A stretch of DNA of 64,000 nt from Polyodon spathula (Eukaryota > Chordata > Actinopteri > Acipenseriformes > Polyodontidae). The stretch's first letter is position 1, and each line of letters begins with the position of its first letter. Below, piece by piece: positions 1 to 12,437 of the stretch. Location: NCBI RefSeq assembly GCF_017654505.1, contig NC_054558.1, positions 14,251,628 through 14,315,627 of the forward strand, written 5' to 3'. A program made the translations under genes and the position numbers. The notes beneath the pieces are model-generated. The model did not search any database, was not told the DNA's origin, and worked only from the letters and a program-made list of their open reading frames with translations.

Positions 1-1469
1 TTTTGCAGCATAAGCAATTAGGAAATAACACTTACTACCCAGGAACAAACATTGTGTTGCATAGTGTAATATAATACATAGAATATTGTCTGGGTCAAAA
101 TATCTTGAAGTGATAATTTGTTTTTATGTGTAGTATACAAGAAGTTAAACATTCCAAATTCTAATAAACAACCAGGCTTGTCGTTTATTTTTGTATTTAT
201 TTTAGTATTTATAATGCTTACCTCACAAGTTCACTACACTTAAAAACAAATCATCTTTAATATACACCATTTATAGAAAAGTACCTTAAACATGTTCTGT
301 TTACTCTCTTTTGCTTTTTGTTTTCACACATAATAAAACTAGACATTTGTCTTTGCTTTGTATGTTAATAATATATATTAACTGGTGAAAAACTGTTTCA
401 ATGGATGAGTATCCAGTTGATATTTCCTTTATCACACGGCCACGCTCATTAATACCAGCTACCCCAATGCGAGCTGTCAAACTGTCAAACAGCAACACAT
501 CTCCACACTTCAAACAGCAACACAGCTCCATACTTCTCTATGTGTACTTGATAAAGAAACCCCTTCAGAGCCCTCCATATCCAATGAGAATCAGGTCAAT
601 CCAAGAGAAACGCATGTTTTCAAAATCAAAACTACCTTGACAACAGGCTCTCTGCTTTTAATCTTTGGGGCAAACTGCATTTTCCATGAGGGAGTCAGTG
701 TAAACATCTATAAATTGGCCACCCGAAAAATCTCCCATCCACATACGAAGATGGTAAAACACTCTGATTCTGACTGAAGGTAAGCAACTTCTAACAAAAA
801 GGTACAGAGAAATGATAGCAAACATAACCGTCCTTGGTACAAACTAGTGAACATAAAAATGGCTAAATAGTTATATATAAAAGATGTTAAAGCACGTAAT
901 TTTAACACACTCCCTAACCTTTTTTTCAGCCAAAAAGTTGCCATGGAAACCTGATGGCAAAAAAACAACAGAGCCACTCTATACTGCCTCACATAATGCA
1001 AACTTTATTTTTTAATTTTGTACAAGTGATCAACGTTGTTAATTTTAAATACAATTCTTTATGCAGTTCACTCTCTGTCTAATAACTCACTGACATAAAC
1101 TAAGCAGAGTAGGCCCCCCACAACAAGCAACACAGAAATTTAGAACTCTGGCAGGAAAGAAATAGCTCACCAGGGATTATGATAAATACTGCATGAGGTA
1201 GTGTGTAATAAATGAGAATCTATGTAGCATCCCACCTCTCGGGTGTGTATTCAAATCTCATTTCACACACAACCCCATGCAGTATTGAATATTTCCTAAA
1301 TGAGGTAAAGGTTGCAATTACCCATCCTATATTATCCTATACCCATCCTCTGTTATACTGGATTTGTTGTAGAGAGTGAAATAAAATGGGGGGCATTTGT
1401 TTTTAGAAATTAAGTATATTATCGGCATATTATCAGTATATTATAGGAACAGTTTATAAGCCCAAGCAT
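1..1469. other. AT-rich unique sequence, nothing recognised
   Basis: The short open frames on both strands show no family motif, no plausible splice context and no repeated counterpart that I can see in the window. Nothing supports a gene here. Confidence 0.5.
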
Positions 1470-2002
1470 TTTGACACCCTCACTGAAGCCCTCTGCTGGA
1501 TCTTGCTCATGCATCATTGCATTCCCTTCCTCCTGCATCTCTTCTCCCTTTCATCTCCCATCTCATCGCTCTCTCCTCTACTGTAAGAAACCTAACTGTT
1601 ACATTATCATCTCTGCAGAAGGACATTAAGATGTTGTGCCTCCTCCCCTCACCCCCCTCAGCTCTCCCCTTCATGGTTCTCTTTGACCCCTTCTTGCCAT
1701 TGGAAATCCATCCTGTTTTTCTGCGACAATCAAGCTAAAGTTGAGATCATTAACAAAGGATTGTTTTCTTTCCCCCTGATCATGCAACTCCTGAGCCAAC
1801 TCATGTTGTTTTACTTGATCCATCTGCTTATACTTTTTCTTTCTCTAAAATGCATCTCCAAAACCAACAAATTCCAGTGACTCATTTTACCTCTTGAAAA
1901 AATGTGGATCACTTGCCTAGAACTACATGCCCATCACTTGTCACACCACACCTGCTGCTGAGATGCCAATCCACCCTTGCTTCTCCTCTGTTTCTGTGTT
2001 CC

Positions 2003-2067
<65 letters not shown>

Positions 2068-2575
2068 CTACACAGCTGCTGCCCTCGCTCCTTCCACCCT
2101 CTCCTCCTACGTGACCATTTGGTCCACCTTTACCACCTTCTGCGATCAGAATTGAATCTCACCTTTCCTCTTCAACCAACACGTCATTAAAAAAGTTAAT
2201 CTACACTTCTCCCTGGGCACCGTCAAAACATACCTCACTGGTATACAAGACTACTGTTGGCTGTTCTACACCCCTCCTCATCTGCCAGGGATGCTTCTCT
2301 GTGTTTCTGCAACCCCCATCTAAAAGCTGATTCCCTTCCTCTTCTTCCTTTGGAGCACTTCTTCTTCGGGGCACTTCCACCAAGGTCAATTTGTCCAGCT
2401 CTGTGGCTTTTCTCCTCTCTGTCGCACTACCTTTTCTCTCACAACCACTCCAACCCTTCTGATCCCTGTTCATCAACGCAAGCTGTGACATTATAACAAA
2501 AAGATGGTTTTCTTCTCACTTTCTTCCCTCATTTCCAAAACTGGTTTACTAGCCAGCATCCTTGTTTCATGTGAA
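1470..2575 (+). mobile_element. Decayed DIRS-like retrotransposon (RNase H and tyrosine recombinase relic)
   Basis: The order of parts is that of DIRS/Ngaro-type elements: end of reverse transcriptase/RNase H, then tyrosine recombinase. Around 1690-1800 one frame reads FFCDNQAKVEIINKG followed by PLIMQLLSQL, matching the RNase H stretch of DIRS elements (an aspartate-asparagine pair, then an IINKG-like block). After stops and frame changes, 2083-2150 reads LAPSTLSSYVTIWSTFTTFC and 2199-2262 contains LGTVKTYLTGIQ, which resemble the N-terminal DNA-binding domain of these recombinases. Weaker similarity continues to about 2575 with an HLKA-like block and an FINAS...ITKRWF block. The catalytic HxxR and tyrosine region is not visible, so the copy is truncated as well as frameshifted. 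A (TC)n tract lies between the two domains. The element is inactive. Family assignment is from motif memory; the exact clade is not determined. Confidence 0.72.
2004..2065. repeat. (TC)n microsatellite inside the DIRS-like relic
   Basis: About 31 uninterrupted TC units. They create artificial Ser-Leu repeat frames that are not genes. Confidence 0.95.
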
Positions 2576-4902
2576 ATGTGTGGCCCTTCAGTATGAAATA
2601 GTTGCGCAGCCCTGTTCTAGAACATATTCCTCTATAATAAAGCTTGTCCCGCGTGCAAACATGCATTCATATCCCATCGCAAAACAGAAGAGAATATACA
2701 GTGAGGGAGAACACAACAGAATAAAACGTGATTACAACCAAGGACCATAAGGTCTTTTTTTCTCCACTGGGCTAATTGTATTATTGTATTGGCAGAGGAA
2801 CATTAATCCTTAAAGTGATCATAGCTGACAAAATAATTACGTAAATTGTACCTGTTTTGTACTTCCATTAGCTACATCAATCTTGAATGTTAAATTTTGA
2901 AACATTTCATAGCAAACATGTATTAAAACATGATATACTGTCCTTAATTAGGTTAAAGATTTTACTTTTTATGCCTGAAAAAAAGAAAGAAAGAGGGGAC
3001 AGGCATACAATGCTAGTCTGTAAGGCCATGCAAGGGGTCTGTTTGAAGGGATACAGCCATTTTCCTTTTCCGAAACAGAACTGGCATGTGAGAAGTGTTT
3101 TTCTTTTCAGTGAGACTTGGCAGTGCTTTGTCATATTGCCATCTGCACTCTGTAGCACAGCTTAGTACTCTAATGTTTGAAGTAGTAATGGTATCTGGGC
3201 TGGAAGCAACCTTCGACACAGATGTGTAAAGTGTCTGCTGAATTGATGAGCTTTCCGTGCTTGTGTACAAGATTGATTAGTCTGGGAGGCATATTGTCTG
3301 AGGGATGCTATTTGTTTTTGTTATTGGGAGGGCACTGGCACACAAGGGGTTAAAGTAATTGTCAGTAACAAAATCTCCATACATTTTCTCTGTATTGCAC
3401 ATACAATCATTACATAGGTCTCAAATGTGTTAAACTACATGTTTGAATCTTCAGTATGCTATACCATACCTTGCTTTGATTTACCATGCTTTGTTTATGC
3501 TTCAATACTTTGCTATGCTTTTACAGGAAACTTTGATAAGGGCATATTGGCGGATCTAGTCTTCATTACACATGCCTGTGCTGTGCAACTGAAACCGAAA
3601 GGAAGCTCCTAAACTCTTAGTCAAAGCGCATTTTTCGCGCAATAATATATACTATATATATATATATCTTATATATATATATATCTATATTATATCTATA
3701 TATATATATATATATATATATAACTCATTTGAGTAATATGCAAAAACTACATGATTATAAAATATTGCATAAACATTGTCTAATTGTAAATGCATACACA
3801 TTTCAAAAGGGTTATATATTTGCAGTGATAAACTCTCATGCTCAGTGCTAAATAATAACTAAGGCAGACACACTTGAGTCACCTCCCAAGCCCACTTAAG
3901 CTCCTCCCTGTCTGAAATTGGTCACTTCTGGGTCTTGTAACAGCCAGATCTTATTTTTTTTTTTTTTTTATTTAAAAAGAGTATTTTCACGATTGTAATG
4001 GTATATGCATTGTTCTGTAAGGTTCATTTGTATAAGAGAAGCTCATACCACAGCAACGAAACTACTGAGTTTGATTAGATCCAACTATTTCAATAACTAA
4101 AACACTCAATCGTGATAAATTTAAAATACTTAAAGAAGTCTAACAAATTCAATAAGAAACTCAGGCATGAGTGATGGTTAAAGAAAGACTTTCAGTTCGT
4201 TTTATACAATTCAACCATTAATTAAGGAAGAGGAAGAAAAGAGAAATGGAAGTAGTTGTAAAGGTTAATTTCCCAGAGTGCACTAGGGGCAGAGCAGGAA
4301 GGAACCCCAGACTGTGTTTATGTTCTTGTTTGACAGCTTATATTTACAAGACATCATCTAAATGGGATGCTCTTGAATAAAAAGAGGAAGTAGTTTGATT
4401 TGAATTGCTCTTCTGCATTTTTTTTTATAGCATTTGCATAATTCTGAGTGCCTCTGGGTTCTCCTCTATATCTGACAGTTCTTGACTTTGAGCTTACTGT
4501 GAGCATGTGGAGAATCATAACTGCCAGGACTGAACATCCTTCCTCATTCCACTCAAATCATGTGCCAATGCCACATTTCAATTGTACCAGAAAATTCCCA
4601 GCACTTCGGCTTCCACGAGAAAAGCAGGCTTAAAGCCAGCCCTAATAAAGCCAGCCCTAAGGGAAGTTAAAATGAAACTGTTTACCTGTAATTAGGTATG
4701 ACGACTATACAATAAAACAAAATAAAATAAAAGTCATGTTTGGACTCAATAACTGTCTGCATAACAGAAACTGCACCCCTTGTCTATAACATGGATTATT
4801 TGTAGAAAATCTCCTCAAAGGATGGCTTGCAATCATTTGCCACACAATGTTGATAGGATATGCTGCGTTAGGAACTGTCCTTCATTAACCTGTACAGAAC
4901 AA
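2576..4902. other. Unique AT-rich sequence with short simple repeats
   Basis: No gene recognised. It contains a T-run near 3953-3969, a short direct duplication of a CCAGCCCTAA-type unit near 4635-4661, and the AT microsatellite listed separately. Confidence 0.5.
3645..3722. repeat. Interrupted (TA)n microsatellite
   Basis: TA dinucleotides interrupted by CT and TT steps. Confidence 0.9.
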
Positions 4903-5275
4903 TACAATACAATTCACATTTCTATAGCACCTTTCATCACAGGGATCCCGAAGCACTTCACACACACAAACAAATAAGCAATTAAACCATTACATTAAAA
5001 ACAGTAATAAAACAATTAAAAAAAACTGAAAACACACAGATTAAAACTAAGAGAAAAATCCAGTTCGTAAAAAAATAGAACAATTAAAAACAAATAACAT
5101 TAAAAATAAAGCAATAAAATTGGAATTTTAAAAAAAGGACAAAAAGACAATGCAGTTTTGAGTGTAAAACAATAAAAATAAGATTTAAAAAAAAGCTATT
5201 TTGTAAAAATGTTTTCAGTCGTGATTTACAAACAGTAATCCAGCTTCCCTGACATAAGGCGGCAGAGCATCTCAT
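4903..5275 (-). mobile_element. L2-like LINE 3' end (truncated)
   Basis: On the minus strand the right part encodes a short SWITVCKSRLKTFLQ-type segment, like the C-terminal end of L2-type reverse transcriptases (a serine/leucine stretch followed by FKSRLKTHLF). It is followed by A/T-rich sequence and a terminal block (4903-4965) with GTGAAGTGCTTCGGGATCC and GAAAGGTGCTATAGAAAT. That terminal block is the usual tail of fish L2-like LINEs and of SINEs that borrow it. Only the last few hundred bases are present, as in 5'-truncated LINE copies. Protein similarity is short, so the clade is inferred mainly from the tail. Confidence 0.55.
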
Positions 5276-6867
5276 AAATAAGGTGCTTGACAAGAAAAAC
5301 AATAGGTATGGGCCATGAATTTGGAAAGGGTGGTACATATTCATAATGTGGGTTACTGGACTACAAGAGTACAGTATCCAGCTGTATTGTCTTGTATGAG
5401 GAGTTCTCTACCCTCACCATCAGCACCTACAAGCAAACCCATCTTTGTGACACAGGGTCTACCCAGTGGCTGTGGAGGTGAAAAGTACCATGTGGGATGT
5501 CAGAACCAACATATAACTTCATTAGCAGTGAGACTGTGTTCTTGAAGCTGACCATGAGGCTAGATGGGAGTCACATGACCAGCAAGATTAAGATGGTTAA
5601 GCAATCCACCTGCCATCACAGCTCGGCCTGTCTGCTATCTTGTACCGGGTCACATGTTGAAGTAACACAAGTTACTTTCTTTCATAGTACACATGACCAC
5701 ACATCTGTACAAACTGTCATTTCATTCAAGCACGAGCAAATAAAATGACCCTTATTACAAGCCACCCTTTGTTAAAGGATATGTGCTATAATCTAAAATA
5801 AATTGTAAGAATAAGGAGATCTTGGGTTTCAATTCAGACCACTGACTGACCTTCAGCAAAAAAAAAACAAACAAAAAAAAATAGTCTACCAAGCGGAAAT
5901 CAGTTGTGTATTCCAGTGTCAAAAATGTCCAAATAAATATAAAAAAATATATCATAAATATTTAATAGGAAAAAGGTGTGAGTAACCCCACCATTCTGAG
6001 CTGTCGTACTATGTGAGGTGTAATGTATTCTTCTAGAACCATCACACAATGCCACAATATGAAGTGTAATGTATTGTTAAAGAACTATCACACTGGCATC
6101 TCACCCCACCTTATTGAAGCATGTCTTGAAGAATATTCCCACTCAATAGTTAAATCCAGCCCTATCCATTCCTTTTGTGTTTTCAGACTGAGTGAGCAGT
6201 TAAATGGTGTCTCGCAGCAATCATTCAGCTTCTGTTTGTGGCAATATTGATTTCATTAACCTGAAAATCCTTTGGAGCCACTTGTTTAAAGTAATGCTTA
6301 TTGAGCCAGTGAGACGGAGAGAAGCTGTTCTAGCTAATGAACTCAATCCTGTCAGCTAGAAAATCTTCACTGGCTACAAGAAGCAGGCTTCTGCCCATCT
6401 ATCCATGTGCATGCCCAAAGGAAAGCAAAGCTGAAGTGCACAATGATAAGGAGACCAATGAAAGCTAATACAAATTTCTTTCTTTTTTTTTTAAATAACC
6501 TTTAAGTGAAAATTCTCTGGTCCCTTTTTCTATCTTTGGTAAAATAAAGAAAACAGAGGTACAGGTTTAAACATATTTTATTTTCAGCAATGTTACTCAG
6601 CCTAATCCTTATTGGCAGCCGCAGTCTGTCTCATTGCTACCACGGTTGTTTTTCTTGATGAACCTGAGGGAATGCTTATTTATTAAGAGTCTGTTCAGCA
6701 ACTCAGTGTCTTGTTTATGGTTAACCCACATATCTTATGCTAGCACAAGTGGTGTTGGCACACTAGAATACTGGGGATTCATACATTTAGGGATGTGATG
6801 TAGCTCTATGAAGAGTGGCATAGCTCTGTATCTATGCTTAACAAGCACCACTGTCTATCCTGACAAT
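5276..6867. other. Unique sequence; possible conserved block near 6245-6440
   Basis: No gene recognised. The block at about 6245-6440 is higher in complexity and GC than its surroundings and contains no repeat that I recognise. Confidence 0.4.
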
Positions 6868-7062
6868 TCTCCCAGTCCATGCCGATGAAAAACATCCCCA
6901 TAATATGATGCTGCCACCAGCATGTGGCACAAAACTTTTTGCCACATGGCTACAGAATCTCCTGAGTGTTTTTTTGCATACTTGAAATTGGATTCAAGGT
7001 GGGCTTTCTTAAGTAATGGCTTCCTTCTTGACACCCTACCATACAAGCCATATCCTAAAAGT
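6868..7062 (-). pseudogene. Tc1-like transposase fragment, internally deleted and frameshifted
   Basis: Read on the minus strand from about 7060, one frame gives GRVSRRKPLLKKAHLESNF followed by KKHSG...W.KVL, which matches the linker between the DNA-binding and catalytic domains of Tc1-like transposases. A second frame from about 6925 gives GGSIILWGCF, the conserved block around the second catalytic aspartate region of the same family. The two are joined with most of the intervening sequence, including the first DDE aspartate, missing, and the frame changes at the join. The original enzyme cuts and pastes a transposon at TA sites; this copy cannot. Sequence further left (6640-6860) may belong to the same element but shows no protein motif. 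Confidence 0.72.
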
Positions 7063-7500
7063 GAAAAAATAAATAAATAAAAATAAAAATCATGCAAGGT
7101 GCATTATTGTAACTCTTCTGTTAATGCAGTGATATATATATAGGGCTTCTAGTTTTCATGTTTCATTTTTTATCACATGATGTCTCTTTAAATATATTTT
7201 GAGCTAATTTGCTTTCTTAATCAAACAATAATTTAAAAAAGGAAGTTATTTCGTTTTACCCTCATATCTACCTCACATCAATTTCAAACAATGTGCATTG
7301 ATCTCACTTGATTCTATCTGAACCTACATTTCGTTCCGGCTCTAATCGCCAAATTCAGGTTATTAATGTCCGCTGCGTTAGTTTCTAGTAGTGCGCCGCT
7401 AATTTAAACAATCTGATATTCAGTTAAGGCTTAACAACTATTAATTAAGGATTAAAAGTAGGGAGAGAGAGGGAAAATAAAAACTAAAAGTAGAAGAAAA

Positions 7501-7501
<1 letters not shown>
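7063..7501. other. Unique AT-rich sequence
   Basis: No gene or repeat family recognised. Confidence 0.4.

Positions 7502-7577
<76 letters not shown>
7502..7577. repeat. (TA)n microsatellite
   Basis: About 38 uninterrupted TA units; any Ile-Tyr frame here is an artefact. Confidence 0.95.
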
Positions 7578-7579
<2 letters not shown>

Positions 7580-8363
7580 TATTTGAAAACTTTGATTGTG
7601 GTCAGTCTACAGAAGCCATTTTGGTAACAACGTAACACTGGCCCTATTGATCAAGGTTAACAGTGACACCGGCCTGACTAATGCAAAACTTTGACTAATA
7701 AAATGAATACTTATGAACAATGTTATTATATTATTATTAAATAATTTAACTGATTATTATATTATCTTGTATCTAATTTTTTTCTGAATAATAATAATAA
7801 TAATAATAGAAAATAGATTAAAAAAAGACGCACAGATAGATCGGTATAACACAATTTTAACAACTTCTGTACCTTCAGTTTTGTTTACATTGCCACTGCA
7901 AGAACACACTCGAAACAAAAAGCACTTCAGTGGCAAACAACATGTCTCATCAGGAGCAGGCCGTCAACCCTCTAGCGCCTTTAAATCAGGTTCTAAGACA
8001 ATCCATTTCCTGCCCCTGATGTAATGGCGCCACTTGAGCAGGATTGAGCAATGGTGTGAGTAGTGATGCCAATCTGTCCATTCAGATTGCAAAAGGCATT
8101 TTGTTTGCTCGCATAAGCCAGATGAGCTAATCTGTAAACTAAATCTTCAATGTCAAAGTCTGTAAATTTAAGTTGTTGACCTTTGATAGACCTTTCGGGG
8201 AAGTTAAGTATTAATCAAGCCTTCCTTATTGCAATCAGTCTTAGCAAAGCAATTCTAGAATTGGAGCACTCCTATTGATTTGACTGGAAGATTAGGTATC
8301 TCAGTACTTCATTGGCAATCTTAGGATTTTAGTATTTTGGTTCATTACTTTGTTGGTTTAAAA
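7578..8363. other. Unique sequence with a possible conserved non-coding block
   Basis: A short (AAT)n run lies near 7786-7808. The block at about 7900-8190 has high complexity, no repeat similarity that I recognise and no coding frame, so it is a candidate conserved non-coding element. This is inferred from texture only. Confidence 0.4.
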
Positions 8364-10093
8364 CAATGTTTCTCAACCTTTTTCTTAACAACGCCTCCTA
8401 AGGATCAGCTAAGCTTAGTCATCGCCCCCCTTGCCAAAGAAAATAAACAAACATTAAGAATTATTGCCGAGTAACAATGACGTTTAATTAATATCAATTA
8501 TGAATTACATTTAATTCCACTAGTTCCGAGAATTACAAAGAAATTATTCATAAAACAAAAATAATTAAACAACAGTCACTGGTATAATCAACATGTAGAT
8601 ATACACATAAAATGCTTACCATCATGGAATATTGCCGACATATCTTCTTTGCTTGTGCCATGGGGTGGATTGGCTTTCCTTACAAAGGTGTAACAAGAAA
8701 TTCTCCTGTCAGGACACTGCTCTCTGATTGGCTATCATATCATTGTTAATGAAACAATGAATAATCCTCTCCCAACACTGAAACCCTAACCTTATCCTAT
8801 ACTGCAGTCATTACACATCTAAAGTAGTTTATCTTTGGCAGTGAATAAGAGGTGCTGACTTCCTAAGTTGTCCTGACAAACATTTCGAGGTACCTTTGTA
8901 AGCATTGCTTGGATAGCAATACAGATGTGCAAAACGGTTCCTTTGAAATTGGGTACCCGCTTCCTGCTTTGGAACCAACGAACCGGTACCAATATCCGGG
9001 ATCTGGTTGCAGTGAGTACTATTATGTTTTTAGTAAAACTGATTATTAAAACATTAATTTCTGTCAAAAATACATTTGATAACTATAATTGACATGTTTG
9101 CACTGGTCTGCAAATTACTTATGACAGCAAAAACTTTTTTTTTTTTTTTTTTTTATAATTATTTCAAATTACTTATGACAGCAAAAAACTTTTTTTTTTT
9201 TAAATTATTTCCCTGGAGAATAATTCCGTCTCTTTATATGAAACGATGAAGACGCGCTGGGTAAAGTGAATCTTCTGCACCTTGATGGGATCCTTTGCAA
9301 GGCAACCCCAAGCCAAACACCACACAATTTCGGCTAGCTAAAAAAAGTTATTTAACCCTTAGCCGATGGGTTAGTATTTCGGCTTGGGATCCTAACATAC
9401 ACTGACTCTTTTGCACATACCATGTGGTTAATGATTTTTTTTTTTTAATTGTAAGCTTTGTGAAATTTGCAGTTAACGTGGTAGTTATACAAGCACACAA
9501 TGGCTTTCGCTGTTGTAATAAAATTGTTGCTGTGCAAATTGGAGGTTAGTGATTATTTTGTTGACTTTAATTATACAGGGCAATTTCATAGATTGCTCAA
9601 TATTGTCAGAACATTGTAAAAGATGCATTGTTTGTGGATTATATGTTATATGTACAGTGTCAAATATTTTTGCAAAACATCTTTTATGTATCTCCAGTTT
9701 CAGCAGTCTGTTTATTGACACCTGCCCACCCTCTTCCGCTCACACACTGACATGCGGACATGCTTCTCTAAATGGAACGGCTGCTTCATTCTGATTGGAC
9801 CAAATTACATTTGCATGACAAATCGGAAAGCACAAATGGCAGTGATGTTACTGACCAACAACAGACATGTCTGACTTGATGTGTCCACGATCTTCTAGTG
9901 CACAAGTCACTGGCACATTGTGTGGAAGTAGTTAATTAACATTTTGAAATAAAAAGTTTCCTTAATTTTAAATAAGAAAACACATCACCCCTTTGTTTAG
10001 GTAAAACGCCCCCCTCCCGCCCTCTTGGATGTAAAAGCCCCCTTTTGGCTTCAGAACACACCTTGGGTGGCAGTACCGCACCCACTGAGAAAC

Positions 10094-10095
<2 letters not shown>
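8364..10095. mobile_element. Probable hAT-type DNA transposon, degenerate
   Basis: The left end begins with CAATGTTTCTCAACCTTTTT, close to the CAGTGGTTCTCAACC ends of Charlie-like hAT elements, followed by a C-rich stretch. The right end finishes with CGCACCCACTGAGAAACA, the inverted form of GTTTCTCAGTGGGTGCG, also preceded by C-rich stretches. The ends share GTTTCTCA in inverted orientation. The right flank is an (AAT)n run, so an 8-bp target duplication cannot be verified. No transposase frame is recognisable between the ends, so the copy is non-autonomous or decayed. Two separate insertions with similar ends would be an alternative. Confidence 0.45.
9110..9214. repeat. Tandem duplication with poly(T) tracts
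   Basis: The segment CAAATTACTTATGACAGCAA followed by a T-run occurs twice in direct orientation, starting near 9110 and 9167. Confidence 0.75.

Positions 10096-10127
<32 letters not shown>
10094..10127. repeat. (AAT)n microsatellite
   Basis: About eleven AAT/ATA triplets directly after the putative hAT right end. Confidence 0.9.
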
Positions 10128-12379
10128 TGGAAACAACACAAATGGCACAGTGCATGCAGATTCCATAATTTGCAACTTAATTATATTAGATTGGATTACG
10201 AGTGCCAGACAAAGTTTTCACTGGTGAAATTTTCTCTGTACATGTCCAGCACCAGAGTTTTGAACCTATGAATTAAAAGAAGTTAATGGAGTCAGTCAAC
10301 ATCAGGTCTCACATAAATGCGCTATGGAAAGAAGAAAGGCATTTGCAAAGTAATTTGCATTTAATGCACCTAAAAAGTAAGAGTGCAAATGGACTTGTGA
10401 TGTTAAGTATGAGAGTGGCTACTCCTTGTACTTGAGATGTTGCTTCTCAAGGGTACAGTAGGGTTAGATACAGTGCCCCTGAGAATGCAGGTGTGGAATG
10501 AAGCTGAGATGTGCTGTGTTTGAATTGAACCAAGGATCCTGCAGTTGTGTCTAATGTTGTTATGTTACAGATGTCATCAGGAGCTGCAGTATTACTGCTT
10601 GGGTTTGTGCAGTTACATAGTTCCTTGGATCTGAAAAGGCGGTGAGCTGAACTTTTCAAAGTAATTATGCAATTCTTTGTAACCCTATTAAAGTAAACGG
10701 CACTGTTGCACCCCGATATACAACAAAAGGAAAAACAAAAAGAGAAATCTATTGCCCCACTGGTGCACCAAATGGCGAAGGAACAAAAAACAGAATCTGT
10801 AAGATTAAACATCATCTGAGCAGCGATTCTAGTCATTTATCTATCATTTCATTTTGTTGTGCATGGTGGTGTGTGTGACTTGCTGAGTTCTGAGTGCAAT
10901 GAAGCCCACAGAATAGTTATCATTTTAAACAGCATAAAGCAATCAGAGTGCCCCAAGGCATAGAGGCACCACACCTTTTAATTAAAACAGTAAATCTGAC
11001 TTTTACAAGGAGTGCTCCGTGTGGGAGAGTTTTCTACCCTTTAATAGCTTTGCTCAGGTTAACTTAAATGAAAAAGGCCTCCTGAAATCTGAGAATGGTT
11101 AAAAGAGCAACCCCAAAAGAAAAATGCTCTTAGAAATGTTTAAAACTGTGTTTAACTGTTTATTTTAGTGCCCACTAAAACCACAGCTATGCCATATGAA
11201 ACAGAGAAGTCTCAAAGCATTAAGGGGACTCGGCAGTCTCATTCCCAGCAGCCTGGTTCTTCAGTCGGAGGTATATTTAACCCTCTCCCCTCAACGCTAC
11301 CATGTATATAGTCAAGTAGCAAGAATTCTATTGGCATAACTCTTTAATCAGCCATGAGGCCAATCCCATGCACGCAAAAACATGTGCGTATGTTGGAGTT
11401 TCATACAGTGCAAGGGACATTCTATATGAAACAATCCATGTCATTCTATTTCAGTATTTCAAACACAGGACCCCATTTAACAAGATTTGAAGCTTCTGTT
11501 TTAAGCAAAAACAAAAACAGTTTGATATTCATGAAACTGTTCAAGACATGCTGGCTGTTTTAATGACCTGGTCATACATGTAAATCCTGCTGTTGTTAAT
11601 TTGTAATTGAGCATTTCTTAAAATCTTAATGATTTTCATATATTAACAAGCATGCAGTGGCATAAATGTCACAACATTCGAGCTGTGATCAGCTGTTTTT
11701 ATATTGATCATAAACATAATTTGTTTTGACCATGTTTTGTGACAATTTGACAAGCACTTCTATAGACAGAAAGACTACCTCTATTTACTTCATATTCTGA
11801 TACTATCAATAACCTGTGCTAAAAAAGGGCCCTTACCAAGCTTCATCAGAATCAGGATAAGAACATTCCCTCATTGCTCTGGCAGCTCAGTTTAATATTA
11901 AATCTGCTATTACACTTGAAGCATGTGCTCCATTGTCAATTGTATACCTGAGTAATTGTTTTGTATTGTGGAAATCACTGTGCTTTTAAAACATGTGACT
12001 TCTTTGTAGTCCTGTGTTTGTGATCTGTCCAGTATAAATTGGAAAACGAAAGGAGACGTCTCAATAAGCTATATTTCAATAGTTTTTAAATACATTAGTT
12101 TCAAACCCTGCTGTGTATGCCTTTAGCTGTGTTGATAATCTTCTGAGGGTTGATGATTTAGCAACATACCCTGAGAGCTCTAGACTAGTCGCTCTCTAGA
12201 TAGGAGGACTTTAATTGTAAACTAAGCTAATTTAAACACATCACACAGGCAGCATGTGTTCCAGCAATACAAATACCACATGCATGGAAGATATTCTGGA
12301 TAAATAAACAGAGTTCTGCAAATTCATCTGAAAACAGTTTATGAGCAAGCAGATGTTATAATATGGCAACTGCTACTAT
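10128..12379. other. Mostly unique sequence
   Basis: A 129-codon minus-strand frame at 10447-10836 has ordinary composition but no motif, so I do not call it a gene. A weak exon-like segment at 11169-11270 is listed separately. Confidence 0.4.
11169..11270 (+). other. Weak exon-like segment (unproven)
   Basis: A T-rich tract ending in TTTATTTTAG precedes the segment and GTATAT follows it. The 102 bases are divisible by three and have two open frames. One of them is a phase-1 symmetric frame rich in Ser, Gln and Thr. I recognise no protein family, the donor site is poor, and two open frames weaken any coding argument. It could equally be conserved non-coding DNA or chance. Confidence 0.15.
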
Positions 12380-12437
12380 GAACCAGACGAGCACTGATGG
12401 GTCGAATGATCTCTTGTTCATAAGTTTTCTTAATCAT
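12380..12437 (+). mobile_element. CR1-like LINE 3' tail fragment
   Basis: The segment GATGGGTCGAATGATCTC followed by TTGTTCATAAGTTTTCTTA is a diverged forward-strand copy of the tail seen inverted at 19376-19440 (GCCAAATGGCCTCCTCTC then GTTTGTAAACTTTCTTATG). Only about 60 bases are recognisable. Confidence 0.6.

Noticed and set aside
10447..10836. 129-codon minus-strand frame
   Set aside because: No motif, no splice or promoter context, and the length is within chance for this much sequence.
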